Source: Pseudomonadota bacterium (GTDB lineage: Bacteria > Pseudomonadota > Gammaproteobacteria > Steroidobacterales > Steroidobacteraceae). From it: DNA of 64,000 nucleotides. Positions within the stretch are counted from its first letter, which is position 1; each line of letters opens with the position of its first letter. A program made the position numbers and the translations under genes. Positions 37,555 to 47,496 of the stretch are shown piece after piece. The DNA lies in the NCBI GenBank assembly GCA_023391335.1, contig JAEWBG010000098.1:1-64000 (forward strand), written 5' to 3'. The notes beneath the pieces were generated by a model. It was not told where the DNA came from. It did not search any database and was given only the letters and a program-made list of their open reading frames with translations.

Positions 37555-37705
37555 GCAGTACCTCCGATCGCGGGTGCCACAGTCAGTTCGATGCGTGACT
37601 GACCCGTTACGAAAAAATCGAATGCGCCCGTGTCGGGATCGCACACCCTCCTTCGTCCTTGACGCGAATGACGCTATTTCGCGCAACACACCAAAGGAGA
37701 CCATG

Positions 37706-38125
37706 ATGAGCGCAGCACCTTCCACTATGCCCATGCCCGAGGTTCTCGGCGGGCTGACGCCCTACCTGCAAGTGAGCGGCGCCAGTAAAGCCTCTGAGTT
37801 TTACGTCAAAGCGTTCGGCGGCAAGGAAGTCTTCCGCGTACCCGAGGATGAGCAGGGCCGCACCATGCACATCCACCTGTATATCAACGGCTCATCCCTG
37901 ATGCTGAGCGATGCTTATCCCGAGTATGGTCATGCACTCGAAAAACCGCAGGCGTTCAACCTGACGCTGCAAGTCAAAGACATCGATGCATGGTGCAACC
38001 GTGCCGTCGAAGCAGGCGCGACGGTGGTCATGCCGGTGCAGGATATGTTCTGGGGTGCACGATACTGCCAGCTTCGCGATCCCTTCGGCGTGCTCTGGGC
38101 AATCAACGAGCAGAAAGCGGGTTAA
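37706..38125 (+). CDS. VOC-family (PhnB/glyoxalase-like) protein
   Basis: The 139-residue protein is of the PhnB-like vicinal-oxygen-chelate type: GGLTPYLQVSGASKASEFYV, an AFGGKEVFRVP strand, MHIHLYINGSSLMLSDAYPE and the C-terminal WGARYCQLRDPFGVLWAI. The function is unknown beyond the fold. AAAGGAG lies six bases before ATG 37706, which decides between this and the adjacent ATG at 37703. Its stop overlaps the stop of rluB on the other strand by four bases (TTAA). Confidence 0.85.
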   Translation: MSAAPSTMPMPEVLGGLTPYLQVSGASKASEFYVKAFGGKEVFRVPEDEQGRTMHIHLYINGSSLMLSDAYPEYGHALEKPQAFNLTLQVKDIDAWCNRAVEAGATVVMPVQDMFWGARYCQLRDPFGVLWAINEQKAG

Positions 38126-38973
38126 CGCTTGCGCTTCTTGCGTCGATCCGGTGGCGGGCGGCGCTTCGGACGCGGCGTGGACGAGGCATTCTCCGGCCGC
38201 GCCGCTTTCGTCGGAACGCTCAACTCGGCTTTCGCATATAGCGCCGCCAGTTCCTTGTCCGTCAATGCGCGATGGCGGCCGCGTGGCAGATCTCGAGGCA
38301 ACTCGAGATCGCCGAACTTCACCTGGATCACACGACTGACTTTTAAGTTGCGGCTCTCGAATAGAGCTCGCACAGCAGCGCGACGATGCGAGCGGTGACT
38401 CTCGACGCGGAACCATCGGTTGGTTCCCTCGCCTCCCGCAGGCTCGATGCTCGTGAACTCCACCGCTTCTTCATCATATTGAACGATGCGCGGAATGGAA
38501 TTCACGTCGAATTCCAACGGGACGAGTACTCTCGCCATGTACGCCGCAGGCGTCGTTTCGGCGCGTCGGCGCAGCGCATCGGCGAGACGTCCGTCGGTCG
38601 TCAACAGCATCAATCCGCTGTCGCCCGCCTGCATGGTGTTGACCATCAGCCAGCGCGCGCCGCGCACCGAAGGCAGCGACTCCATCACTGACACGTCGCT
38701 CGCCATCTCGCCCGAGTCTTCGGCCGGCGGCTCGTTGCCGATCGGTTGTCCTTGCGGCTTGTGATAGATGATCGCCTGCGGAGCTGAAGTGACGCGCAGC
38801 CGATTCGTGACATCTTTACCGTCGATGATCACTCGATCGCCGGGGTTGTAACGATCGCCCGGCAATGCGGCCTTACCGTTGAGCACGACGCGTCCTTCGA
38901 GCATCCATTTCTCGAGTTCGCGGCGTGAGCCGAGACCGTGTTGGGCCAGCAGTTTGTGGAGGCGTTCGGACAT
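38122..38973 (-). CDS. RluB/RsuA-family pseudouridine synthase homologue without catalytic Asp
   Basis: The 283-residue protein has a full S4 RNA-binding domain (MSERLHKLLAQHGLGSRREL ... VVLNGK) and the synthase core with RWLMV ... SGLMLLTTDGRLADALRRR. The conserved GRLDxNTSGLL motif, whose Asp is the catalytic nucleophile, reads NTMQAGDSGLM, so Q115 takes the Asp position. An Asp occurs three residues later (D118), at the normal Thr place. A basic proline-rich tail ends the protein. In position (after scpA-scpB) it is the rluB gene, which in E. coli modifies 23S rRNA U2605. The start could also be ATG 38982. Confidence 0.85.
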   Translation of the reverse strand: MSERLHKLLAQHGLGSRRELEKWMLEGRVVLNGKAALPGDRYNPGDRVIIDGKDVTNRLRVTSAPQAIIYHKPQGQPIGNEPPAEDSGEMASDVSVMESLPSVRGARWLMVNTMQAGDSGLMLLTTDGRLADALRRRAETTPAAYMARVLVPLEFDVNSIPRIVQYDEEAVEFTSIEPAGGEGTNRWFRVESHRSHRRAAVRALFESRNLKVSRVIQVKFGDLELPRDLPRGRHRALTDKELAALYAKAELSVPTKAARPENASSTPRPKRRPPPDRRKKRKR

Positions 38974-38999
38974 TTGAGTCACGGATCAGGGGCCTGATG

Positions 39000-39192
39000 C
39001 GAAAAAGAGAGCAGCAAATGGGCCGCAGAGAACGTAGAAAAAGGCAAGTGAGAGCGAGTAGAACGCGCGTGAGTACTTGCGTGTGAAGTGCGTAGCCAAA
39101 TGCTGGCGACCTACACCAGTTCACGTGCGAAGCGCTTCACGTCATCACGGGGTCACTTTTTTGCGTTCCCTGTGGCTATTTTCTCTTGTGCC
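39000..39192. repeat. inverted low-complexity element between scpB and rluB
   Basis: The left outer arm contains GGCCGCAGAGAACGTAGAAA at 39021 onward. The right outer arm (about 39156-39185) contains TTGCGTTCCCTGTGGCTATT, its imperfect complement. Inner arms GTGAAGTGCG (39083-39092) and AGCGCTTCAC (39131-39140) pair as well. No gene is seen in the 236-bp spacer. Confidence 0.65.
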
Positions 39193-39218
39193 TTTCTAGC
39201 TACCGCACAACCTCGCAG

Positions 39219-40118
39219 TCAGTCCTCGCGCGGCTCGCGGATCTCGTGCGAATCGGATTCCTCTTCGCTCGATGCAACTAACGTGTGCGATTCGTCGCCA
39301 TCCTCGTCGGATTCGGAATCGTCTGCATCGGCCATGAGTTCGGCATCATCGCCGTTATTCTCGCCGTTATCCGATGCCGCAGCGGTATCCGCGTCCGAGG
39401 CCGATTCGGTCTCGACCGATTCATCGCTCGCTTCCGCCTCAGTGCTCTCCACCGCACTCGCTTCAGCCTCAACGTTCGATTCGGTGCTCTCGCCTGCATG
39501 CGCCTGTGCGTCAACTGGGTCTGCGCCTTCGGCTGCAGCGACGGCCGATGGTGGTTCTGCGGCGGGCAATTCGAGTTGCACACCGATGGTTTCCACATCC
39601 TTCAATTCCGCGAGCGTCGGCAGCTGATCCAAGCTCTTCAAGCCGAAATAGTCGAGGAACTCGCGCGTCGTGCCCAACAGCTCAGGACGCCCGGGAACTT
39701 CACGATGGCCGACTGTACGAATCCAATTGCGCTCCTGCAGCGTACGCATGATCGTCGAGCTGATCGACACACCCCGAATCTCTTCGATTTCGCTGCGTGT
39801 AATCGGCTGACGATAGGCAATCAGCGCGAGCGTTTCGAGCAACGCACGCGAATAGCGTGAAGGCCGCTCCTGCCACAGACGTGAAACCACTTCAGCCGTG
39901 CGCGGCCGCACTTGAATGCGCCAACCACTCGCCACCTCAGCGAGTTCGATCCCACGATCTGCGTAGTCCGCTTGCAGCAGCGCGACTGCCGCTTGGAATT
40001 GCTCCGACGTTGGACGCTCGCGCTCATCGAAAAGATCGAGCAACTGCTGCGTGGGCACCGGGCGCCCCGCTGCCAACAACGTTGCTTCGATGATGTGTTT
40101 CAGATCGTGTTCGTTCAT
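39219..40118 (-). CDS. scpB: segregation and condensation protein B
   Basis: ScpB binds ScpA and the Smc head in the condensin complex. The 299-residue protein has two winged-helix units in its first 170 residues, with ALLETLALIAYRQPITRSEI and IEEIRGVSISSTIMRTLQER, the family hallmarks. The last 120 or so residues are very acidic and low in complexity (Glu, Asp, Ser, Ala), longer than in most homologues. It lies 22 bp after scpA. Confidence 0.94.
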   Translation of the reverse strand: MNEHDLKHIIEATLLAAGRPVPTQQLLDLFDERERPTSEQFQAAVALLQADYADRGIELAEVASGWRIQVRPRTAEVVSRLWQERPSRYSRALLETLALIAYRQPITRSEIEEIRGVSISSTIMRTLQERNWIRTVGHREVPGRPELLGTTREFLDYFGLKSLDQLPTLAELKDVETIGVQLELPAAEPPSAVAAAEGADPVDAQAHAGESTESNVEAEASAVESTEAEASDESVETESASDADTAAASDNGENNGDDAELMADADDSESDEDGDESHTLVASSEEESDSHEIREPRED

Positions 40119-40140
40119 GACCTGTTATCCGTCCTCGCGT

Positions 40141-41307
40141 TTATGGCTCGCGCTCGGGAAACTCTTGGGGTCCCGAGACATCGGCAGTGGTGTCGCTTTG
40201 AGTCTGCGACGGCTTGTCCGACTCGGTCACGGTGTCTGGCTCGACCGACGCTTCGTTGGCAGATTGCGCATCCCCCGTGGCAACCGTTTCGAGGTCCTCA
40301 GCACCCTCTGGCTCGAGTGCAGCTTCTGCTTCCGGTTCGTCGTCGATCTCGTTCTCATCCGGAAGCGTGGGCTGCGAGAGCGCCGCTTGATTTTCCGCAT
40401 CCGCCTCTGCCGCCGCACCGCCTTCGACCACCGTGAGATGACGCGCGCCGCTCCCGGTGCGCACGTGAATCGGCGCATAGGCCTCAGCTTGCACGATCTC
40501 GATCAAGCCTTCCTTCATCAATTCGAGAATCGCGATGAATGTCACCGTCACGCCCATGCGCCCTTCTTCGGCACGGAAGAGCGAGGTGAATTCGCGGAAG
40601 GCCACTTGGCGCAAATTGTCCAGAATGTCGGACATACGCTGTCGGACAGACAGCCGTTCGCGTGCGACATGGTGATGTGCAAACATGTCGGCTCGCTGCA
40701 ACACGTCTTTGAACGCGATCAGCATTTCCTGCAAGGTGACCTGCGGCTGGATTTTCACGACCTTGCGTTCGACGAGTTCGGCGGAGGCCGAGACCGTGTC
40801 GCGCTCCAGGCGGTTGAGCTTGTCCAAATCTTCGGCTGCCTTTTTGAAGCGCTCGTATTCCTGCAGCCGGCGCACGAGTTCCGCGCGCGGATCTTCTTCG
40901 TCGGTTCCATCTGCACTCGGCGGGCGCGGCAACAACATGCGCGATTTGATTTCCGCCAGCATGGCCGCCATCAACAAGTATTCGCCCGCGAGTTCCAGCT
41001 GCAGTTCGGCCATCACGTCGATGTACTTCATGTACTGACGTGTGATCTCTGCGATCGGAATATCGAGAATGTCGAGGTTCTGACGACGAATGAGATACAG
41101 AAGCAGGTCAAGCGGACCTTCAAATGCTTCTAAGAAGACCTGCAGCGCGTCCGGCGGAATGTAGAGATCGCGCGGCAACTCCGTCATCGGCTCGCCGTCC
41201 ACAACCGCGAATGGCATTTCGCTCTGCTGCGGCGGCAATTCGGGCAACAGCTCTTCTGATTCGAGCTGCGAGCCAGTGTCTTCGACGAGTTTGAGATCGG
41301 GTTTCAT
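40141..41307 (-). CDS. scpA: segregation and condensation protein A
   Basis: ScpA is the kleisin that bridges the Smc heads. The 388-residue protein has the N-terminal FEGPLDLLLYLIRRQNLDI, ITRQYMKYIDVMAELQLELA and EYLLMAAMLAEIKSRMLLPR, then a C-terminal winged helix around FTSLFRAEEGRMGVTVTFIA. As in ScpB, an acidic low-complexity tail of about 100 residues follows. smc itself lies about 8 kb away in this window. Confidence 0.94.
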   Translation of the reverse strand: MKPDLKLVEDTGSQLESEELLPELPPQQSEMPFAVVDGEPMTELPRDLYIPPDALQVFLEAFEGPLDLLLYLIRRQNLDILDIPIAEITRQYMKYIDVMAELQLELAGEYLLMAAMLAEIKSRMLLPRPPSADGTDEEDPRAELVRRLQEYERFKKAAEDLDKLNRLERDTVSASAELVERKVVKIQPQVTLQEMLIAFKDVLQRADMFAHHHVARERLSVRQRMSDILDNLRQVAFREFTSLFRAEEGRMGVTVTFIAILELMKEGLIEIVQAEAYAPIHVRTGSGARHLTVVEGGAAAEADAENQAALSQPTLPDENEIDDEPEAEAALEPEGAEDLETVATGDAQSANEASVEPDTVTESDKPSQTQSDTTADVSGPQEFPEREP

Positions 41308-41325
41308 TGCTGCTGGGAAGTGATC

Positions 41326-41404
41326 AGCGGTTAGCGGTTTGCGGTTAGTCAGAGGGTCTTCTCTGTACCAACCGCTAACCGCTAACCCCTAACCGCTTCT
41401 AACC
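41326..41404. repeat. inverted AGCGGTTAG-type element between scpA and trpS
   Basis: The left arm, AGCGGTTAGCGGTTTGCGGT and onward (41326-41349), is three copies of a 7-9-base unit. The right arm (41368-41404) is the complement in four or five copies, with CCGCTAACCGCTAACCCCTA. An 18-base loop separates them. It directly abuts the trpS stop codon and lies 18 bp before scpA, so it fills the gap between two co-directional genes. Confidence 0.8.
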
Positions 41405-42622
41405 TCACCTATAATTCATGCCCATCGCTTGTTGCACTTCATCGAGCGTCTGACGCGCGACGTCGCGCGCCTTCTCGCAGCCTTCCGCGATGATGCCGCG
41501 GACGAGGTCGCGATTCTCCTCGAATTCCTGCGCACGTTGACGAATCACAGTGATTTCGGCAACCACGCTGTCCGCCAAGCGCTTCTTGCAATCCAAACAG
41601 CCGATCCCAGCAGTCCGACAGCCCTGCTGCACCCATGCTTGCGTCGGCTCGTCCGAATAGATCTTGTGCAAGTGCCACACCGGACATTTTTCCGGATCGC
41701 CCGGATCAGTGCGGCGAATGCGTGCAGGATCGGTCTGCATCGTCTTGATCTTCTGCGCGACGACATCCGGATCCTCGCGCAAACCGATCGTATTGCCGTA
41801 CGACTTCGACATCTTGCGACCGTCGAGGCCCGGCACCTTCGGCGTCGCAGTCAACATTGCGTCCGGCTCGACGAGAATACTGCGTCCTGTTCCCTCGAGA
41901 TAACCGATTAGCCGTTCTCGATCCGCCAACGTCAACCGCGAATTACCCTCGAGCAGCGCCTTGGCTTTTTCCACCGCCTCGGCATCACCTTGCTCCTGGT
42001 ACATACGACGCAGCTCTTTGTAGCGGGTACCGTTGCGAGATCCCAGCGACTTGATCGCCTTCTCGACCTTCACCTCAAAATCCGGCTCGCGTCCATACAC
42101 GTGGTTGAAACGGCGCGCGACCTCGCGAGTGATCTCGACGTGAGCGACTTGATCCTCGCCAACCGGAATGAAGGCGGGCTTGTACAGCAAAATGTCCGCG
42201 CTCTGTAGCAGCGGATACCCGAGAAAACCGTAGGTGGCGAGATCCTTGTCTTTGAGCTGCTCCTGTTGGTCCTTGTACGTCGGCACGCGCTCAAGCCAAC
42301 CGAGCGGCGTGATCATCGACAAAAGCAGGTGCAATTCGGAGTGTTCGGGCACGCGCGACTGAATGAACATCGTGCAAGTCGCGGGGTTGAGGCCGGCGGC
42401 GAGCCAGTCGATCACCATTTCCCAAACGTGGTCGTTCAACTGACTCGTGTCTTCGTAGCCAGTCGTGAGCGCGTGAATGTCCGCAACGAAGAAATAGCAC
42501 TCGTACTGATACTGCAGGTCCACCCAGTTCTTGAGTGCGCCGTGGTAATTGCCCAGATGCAGCGCGCCTGTGGGACGCATGCCGGAGAGCACGCGCCGGC
42601 CAGCAGTGGTGTTTGCGCTCAT
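41405..42622 (-). CDS. trpS: tryptophanyl-tRNA synthetase with 4Fe-4S-type Cys motif
   Basis: This class I synthetase of 405 residues has the HIGH-type GMRPTGALHLGNY and the KMSKS loop GRKMSKSYGNTI. An insert of about 60 residues (near 195-255) precedes the KMSKS loop. The C-terminal domain has C313-x21-C335-x6-C342-x2-C345, nearly identical in spacing to the [4Fe-4S] cluster of Thermotoga maritima TrpRS, which lies in the anticodon region. I infer that this enzyme also carries a cluster. It starts at ATG 42622. Confidence 0.95.
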   Translation of the reverse strand: MSANTTAGRRVLSGMRPTGALHLGNYHGALKNWVDLQYQYECYFFVADIHALTTGYEDTSQLNDHVWEMVIDWLAAGLNPATCTMFIQSRVPEHSELHLLLSMITPLGWLERVPTYKDQQEQLKDKDLATYGFLGYPLLQSADILLYKPAFIPVGEDQVAHVEITREVARRFNHVYGREPDFEVKVEKAIKSLGSRNGTRYKELRRMYQEQGDAEAVEKAKALLEGNSRLTLADRERLIGYLEGTGRSILVEPDAMLTATPKVPGLDGRKMSKSYGNTIGLREDPDVVAQKIKTMQTDPARIRRTDPGDPEKCPVWHLHKIYSDEPTQAWVQQGCRTAGIGCLDCKKRLADSVVAEITVIRQRAQEFEENRDLVRGIIAEGCEKARDVARQTLDEVQQAMGMNYR

Positions 42623-42738
42623 CGCGCCGCTCCCGAGACGTCCGTAAAAGCAGGCAGCGAGAACTGCGGTTCTTGTCTGTTCAAGGCTTTATGAGTGTTT
42701 ATTGAAGACAGTGCGCAGCAGCGCACGACTGGCGCCGC

Positions 42739-42744
42739 ATTATA
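42739..42744 (-). promoter_or_regulatory. candidate -10 element for trpS
   Basis: A perfect TATAAT on the minus strand lies about 115 nt before the trpS start in the 211-bp yciO-trpS spacer. No good -35 hexamer is found at the usual distance (TTGCGG is 14 bp upstream), so the promoter is only tentative. Confidence 0.35.
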
Positions 42745-42833
42745 CGCACGTGAGCCGTCCGCAAGGGCCAATGCGAACGCCGCTCGCCGAGCGCCGCGGT
42801 ATCTTGCCAATTACGTGCGAGGCCGGAAGGACC

Positions 42834-43457
42834 TCATTCGAATGCCGATACGTCGCCCTTGCCTTTCCTCACCACGACGGGCGCAGTACCGGCCAGATCC
42901 ACCACGCTCGAGGCCACCATGCCGCAGTTGCCCCCGTCGATGACCGCATCGACCTGGTGAAACAGACGTTCCTGAATCTCGCGAGCATCGGTCATGGGTT
43001 CTGCATCCCCCGGCAGCAACAGCGTTGAACTCATAATGGGCTCGCCCAACACGGCCAGAATCGCTTGCGGCACCGGATGGTCGGGTATGCGAATCCCAAT
43101 CGTTCTGCGCTTTTCGTTTTGCAACCGCTTGGGCGTCTCGCGGGTAGCGAGCAGGAGAAACGTGTACGGCCCCGGAGTGAACGCACGCAGTGTTCGGTAT
43201 TGCTGATTGCTGACTCGTGCGTACTTGGCGATCTCCGATAAGTCGCGACAGACGAGCGTGAAATGATGATGTTTGTCGGTTTGCCGAATGCGAGCGATCC
43301 GCTCCATCGCGGCCTTATCACCGATATGACACCCAAGCGCGTAACAGGAATCCGTCGGGTACACGACAATGCCGCCGGCGCGGATGATCTCCACAGCCTG
43401 GCGGATCAGGCGCAGCTGCGGATGGGTCGGGTGAACGTCGAAAAACCGGCTCGGCAT
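42834..43457 (-). CDS. YciO-type L-threonylcarbamoyladenylate synthase family protein
   Basis: The 207-residue protein has the Sua5/YciO/YrdC fold: AGGIVVYPTDSCYALGCHIG, a DKHHHFTLVCRDLSEIA segment, FTPGPYTFLLLAT and IGIRIPDHP. Sua5/YrdC make the threonylcarbamoyl-AMP used for tRNA t6A; the YciO subgroup, which this resembles by its KHHH and CRDLSEIA wording, has weaker or uncertain activity. It is upstream of trpS on the same strand. Confidence 0.88.
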   Translation of the reverse strand: MPSRFFDVHPTHPQLRLIRQAVEIIRAGGIVVYPTDSCYALGCHIGDKAAMERIARIRQTDKHHHFTLVCRDLSEIAKYARVSNQQYRTLRAFTPGPYTFLLLATRETPKRLQNEKRRTIGIRIPDHPVPQAILAVLGEPIMSSTLLLPGDAEPMTDAREIQERLFHQVDAVIDGGNCGMVASSVVDLAGTAPVVVRKGKGDVSAFE

Positions 43458-43585
43458 GCGCGAGGAATCCTTAGAAGGTGCCGCTTGTCGAAATCGCGCC
43501 AGCGCGTGGATTGTTCGAATTTGCGCTTCCAGCGAACAGGCAGCTGGCCGCGTATGATACGCGCCTCTTCCAATCCGGCCTGCCC

Positions 43586-44140
43586 ATGCAATTACTGTTC
43601 GATTTTCTTCCCGTCATCGCCTTTTTCGCTGCGTACAAGCTGAGCGGCAGCATCTTCGTCGCAACCGCTGTCATCATCGTCGCCGTCCTCATCCAGACGG
43701 CTGTGCAGTGGGTTCGGCATCGCAAAGTGAGCTCGATGGCACTCATATCGGGCGCGCTGGTATTGGTCTTTGGAGGATTGACGCTGCTCATCCATGACAA
43801 AGCGTTCATCCAATGGAAAGTGACCGTAGTGAACTGGCTCTTTGCCGCTGCCTTCATCGCCAGCCGCTACTTCGGCGAACGCACAATCATTGAACGATTG
43901 CTAGGTGAGAACCTCCAACTGGAGCCGAGCCTTTGGCGCGCTCTGAACTGGGCGTGGAGTGTGTTCTTCCTGGCGCTTGGTGCGATCAATTTATACGTGG
44001 CCTACAACTTCCCGGAAGCCGTGTGGGTCAATTTCAAATTGTTCGGTGTCCTGGGTCTCACGATTGTCTTCGCTCTCGTGCAGGGTTTCTGGCTCGCATC
44101 TAAGACTCCGCAGTCGGCTGAATCGAATTCCGAATCATGA
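43586..44140 (+). CDS. yciB: inner membrane septation protein YciB (IspZ)
   Basis: The 184-residue polytopic protein starts MQLLFDFLPVIAFFAAYK and has about five membrane helices, with LIHDKAFIQWKVTVVNWLFA and NFPEAVWVNFKLFGV as family hallmarks. YciB acts in cell-envelope integrity and septation. The longer frame back to GTG 43478 is unlikely because the conserved N-terminus begins at ATG 43586. It overlaps bolA by 4 bp (ATGA). Confidence 0.93.
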   Translation: MQLLFDFLPVIAFFAAYKLSGSIFVATAVIIVAVLIQTAVQWVRHRKVSSMALISGALVLVFGGLTLLIHDKAFIQWKVTVVNWLFAAAFIASRYFGERTIIERLLGENLQLEPSLWRALNWAWSVFFLALGAINLYVAYNFPEAVWVNFKLFGVLGLTIVFALVQGFWLASKTPQSAESNSES

Positions 44141-44418
44141 GCGCCGCAACTCGTACCGATCGAATCATTGCGGCTTTGCGCTCTACATTGCAGCCGCAGG
44201 ATCTCGCATTGATCGACGACAGCCACCTGCACGCCGGGCATGCAGGGGCCCGCGATGGCCGCGGCCACTTCCGGGTACGAATTGTGGCCACCCAGTTCGC
44301 GGGTCTGCGTCCCTTGCAGCGTCATCAGTTGGTGTATCGTTCGCTCGGCGAATTGATGCAGACCGACATTCACGCCCTCAATATCGAAGCACTCACCCCC
44401 GAGGAAGCGAACGGCTAA
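44137..44418 (+). CDS. BolA family protein
   Basis: The 93-residue protein has the BolA fold: RIIAALRSTLQPQDLALIDD, DSHLHAGHAGARDGRGHFRV with the conserved His, LRPLQRHQLVYRSLGELM and IHALNIEALTPEE. BolA proteins work with monothiol glutaredoxins in Fe-S handling. Its ATG overlaps the yciB stop, so the two are translationally coupled. Confidence 0.93.
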   Translation: MSAATRTDRIIAALRSTLQPQDLALIDDSHLHAGHAGARDGRGHFRVRIVATQFAGLRPLQRHQLVYRSLGELMQTDIHALNIEALTPEEANG

Positions 44419-44475
44419 CGCCTGTTGCTGTCTCAAGTAGCCTCAATGGCTGTCACTCTACCTACCGAGGATCTC

Positions 44476-45291
44476 ATGAAAGAACGCGTCTATGGTTTTC
44501 TGCTGGTCGCTCCGCTGCTATTGCTGGCGGCGTGCGGCAAGTCGAATTCGCCCGTCGCAGCAGAACCGACCGAGTCGGTCGCAACAGTCAACGGCAAAGC
44601 GATCAGCAAAGCCGACTTCGACAAGTACGTGGAAGACGTGCAGCGACAAGCGGGCCAACAACTGACCCCGGAGCAACGCTCCAAAGTGCTCGATCAATAC
44701 ATCTCGTTGCGCCTTGCCGCCGATGCCGCCGAGAAGGACGGCATGGCCAAGAAGCCCGAAGTCGCGAAAGAACTTGAGCAGGCTCGTATGAATGTCCTCG
44801 TGGACGCCGAACTCAAGAAGTATCTCGATGAACATCCGGTGACGGACGCAGATCTCAAGCCCGAGTACGACGCGCAAGTCGCCGCGATGCCGCACGAATA
44901 TCACGCTCGGCACATCCTCGTCGACGATAAAGCGACGGCCGATCAGATCACCAAAGATCTAAAGGGCGGTGCTGATTTCGCTAAAGTCGCCGCGCAGAAA
45001 TCCAAAGACCCTTCCGGCAAAAACGGTGGCGACTTGGGTTGGTTCACGCCCGACTCCATGGTGAAACCATTTGCCGACGCCGTCGTGGCGCTCAAGCCAG
45101 GCCAGATGACAGACGAGCCCGTTCAATCGCAGTTCGGATGGCACATCATCAAACTGGAAGAATCTCGCGCCTCCTCCCCTCCGGCATTCGATGACGTGAA
45201 AGATCGCGTCCGGCAGATGGTGCAACGCAAGCGCGTCCAGACCTATCTGGAAGAGCTGCGCAAGAATGCGAAGATTGAGAAGAAGATTTAA
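44476..45291 (+). CDS. PpiC-type peptidyl-prolyl isomerase lipoprotein
   Basis: The 271-residue protein has a lipoprotein signal with lipobox LAAC (Cys about residue 20), a SurA-like N-terminal helical region, and a parvulin domain with HARHILVDDKATADQITKDL, GGDLGWFTPDSMVKPFADAV and FGWHIIKLEESR. It probably folds proteins at the membrane face of the periplasm. ATG 44476 fits the signal peptide. It follows bolA by 57 bp. Confidence 0.92.
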   Translation: MKERVYGFLLVAPLLLLAACGKSNSPVAAEPTESVATVNGKAISKADFDKYVEDVQRQAGQQLTPEQRSKVLDQYISLRLAADAAEKDGMAKKPEVAKELEQARMNVLVDAELKKYLDEHPVTDADLKPEYDAQVAAMPHEYHARHILVDDKATADQITKDLKGGADFAKVAAQKSKDPSGKNGGDLGWFTPDSMVKPFADAVVALKPGQMTDEPVQSQFGWHIIKLEESRASSPPAFDDVKDRVRQMVQRKRVQTYLEELRKNAKIEKKI

Positions 45292-45477
45292 CTGGTGAGG
45301 AAGTGAGAACGTGAGAACGTGAGGACGTGAGGGTTGTCGGTCCGGCAGCTGAAGCTCACCTCCTCGCTCACCGCAAATTCGACGCCACGTGGACTGTAGG
45401 GCTTGCGGCAAAAGGGACTACACGTTACGCCACTCACTTACTCTCTCACGGAACGAGGAACTTGCTCCTCGTTCCTC
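45292..45477. repeat. inverted GTGAGAAC-type element between ppiC-like gene and ligA
   Basis: Right after the stop codon begins GTGAGGAAGTGAGAACGTGA, repeating at about eight bases until 45332. Complementary words CTCACCTCCTCGCTCACC (45355-45372) and CACTCACTTACTCTCTCACG (45431-45450) follow. The element fills the whole gap between two convergent genes. Confidence 0.7.
45451..45473. terminator. hairpin between convergent ppiC-like gene and ligA
   Basis: A perfect 9-bp stem GAACGAGGA / TCCTCGTTC with a five-base loop lies 5 bp from the ligA stop. It has no T-tract, so it is a candidate bidirectional 3'-end hairpin rather than a classic terminator. Confidence 0.5.

Positions 45478-47496
<2,019 letters not shown>

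Noticed and set aside
40051..41133. 360-codon plus-strand frame opposite scpA
   Set aside because: Shadow of scpA; low-complexity product without motifs.
41326..41404. Telomere-like or CRISPR-like repeat
   Set aside because: Units of 7-9 bases with no spacers and no cas genes; the inverted layout excludes a CRISPR array.
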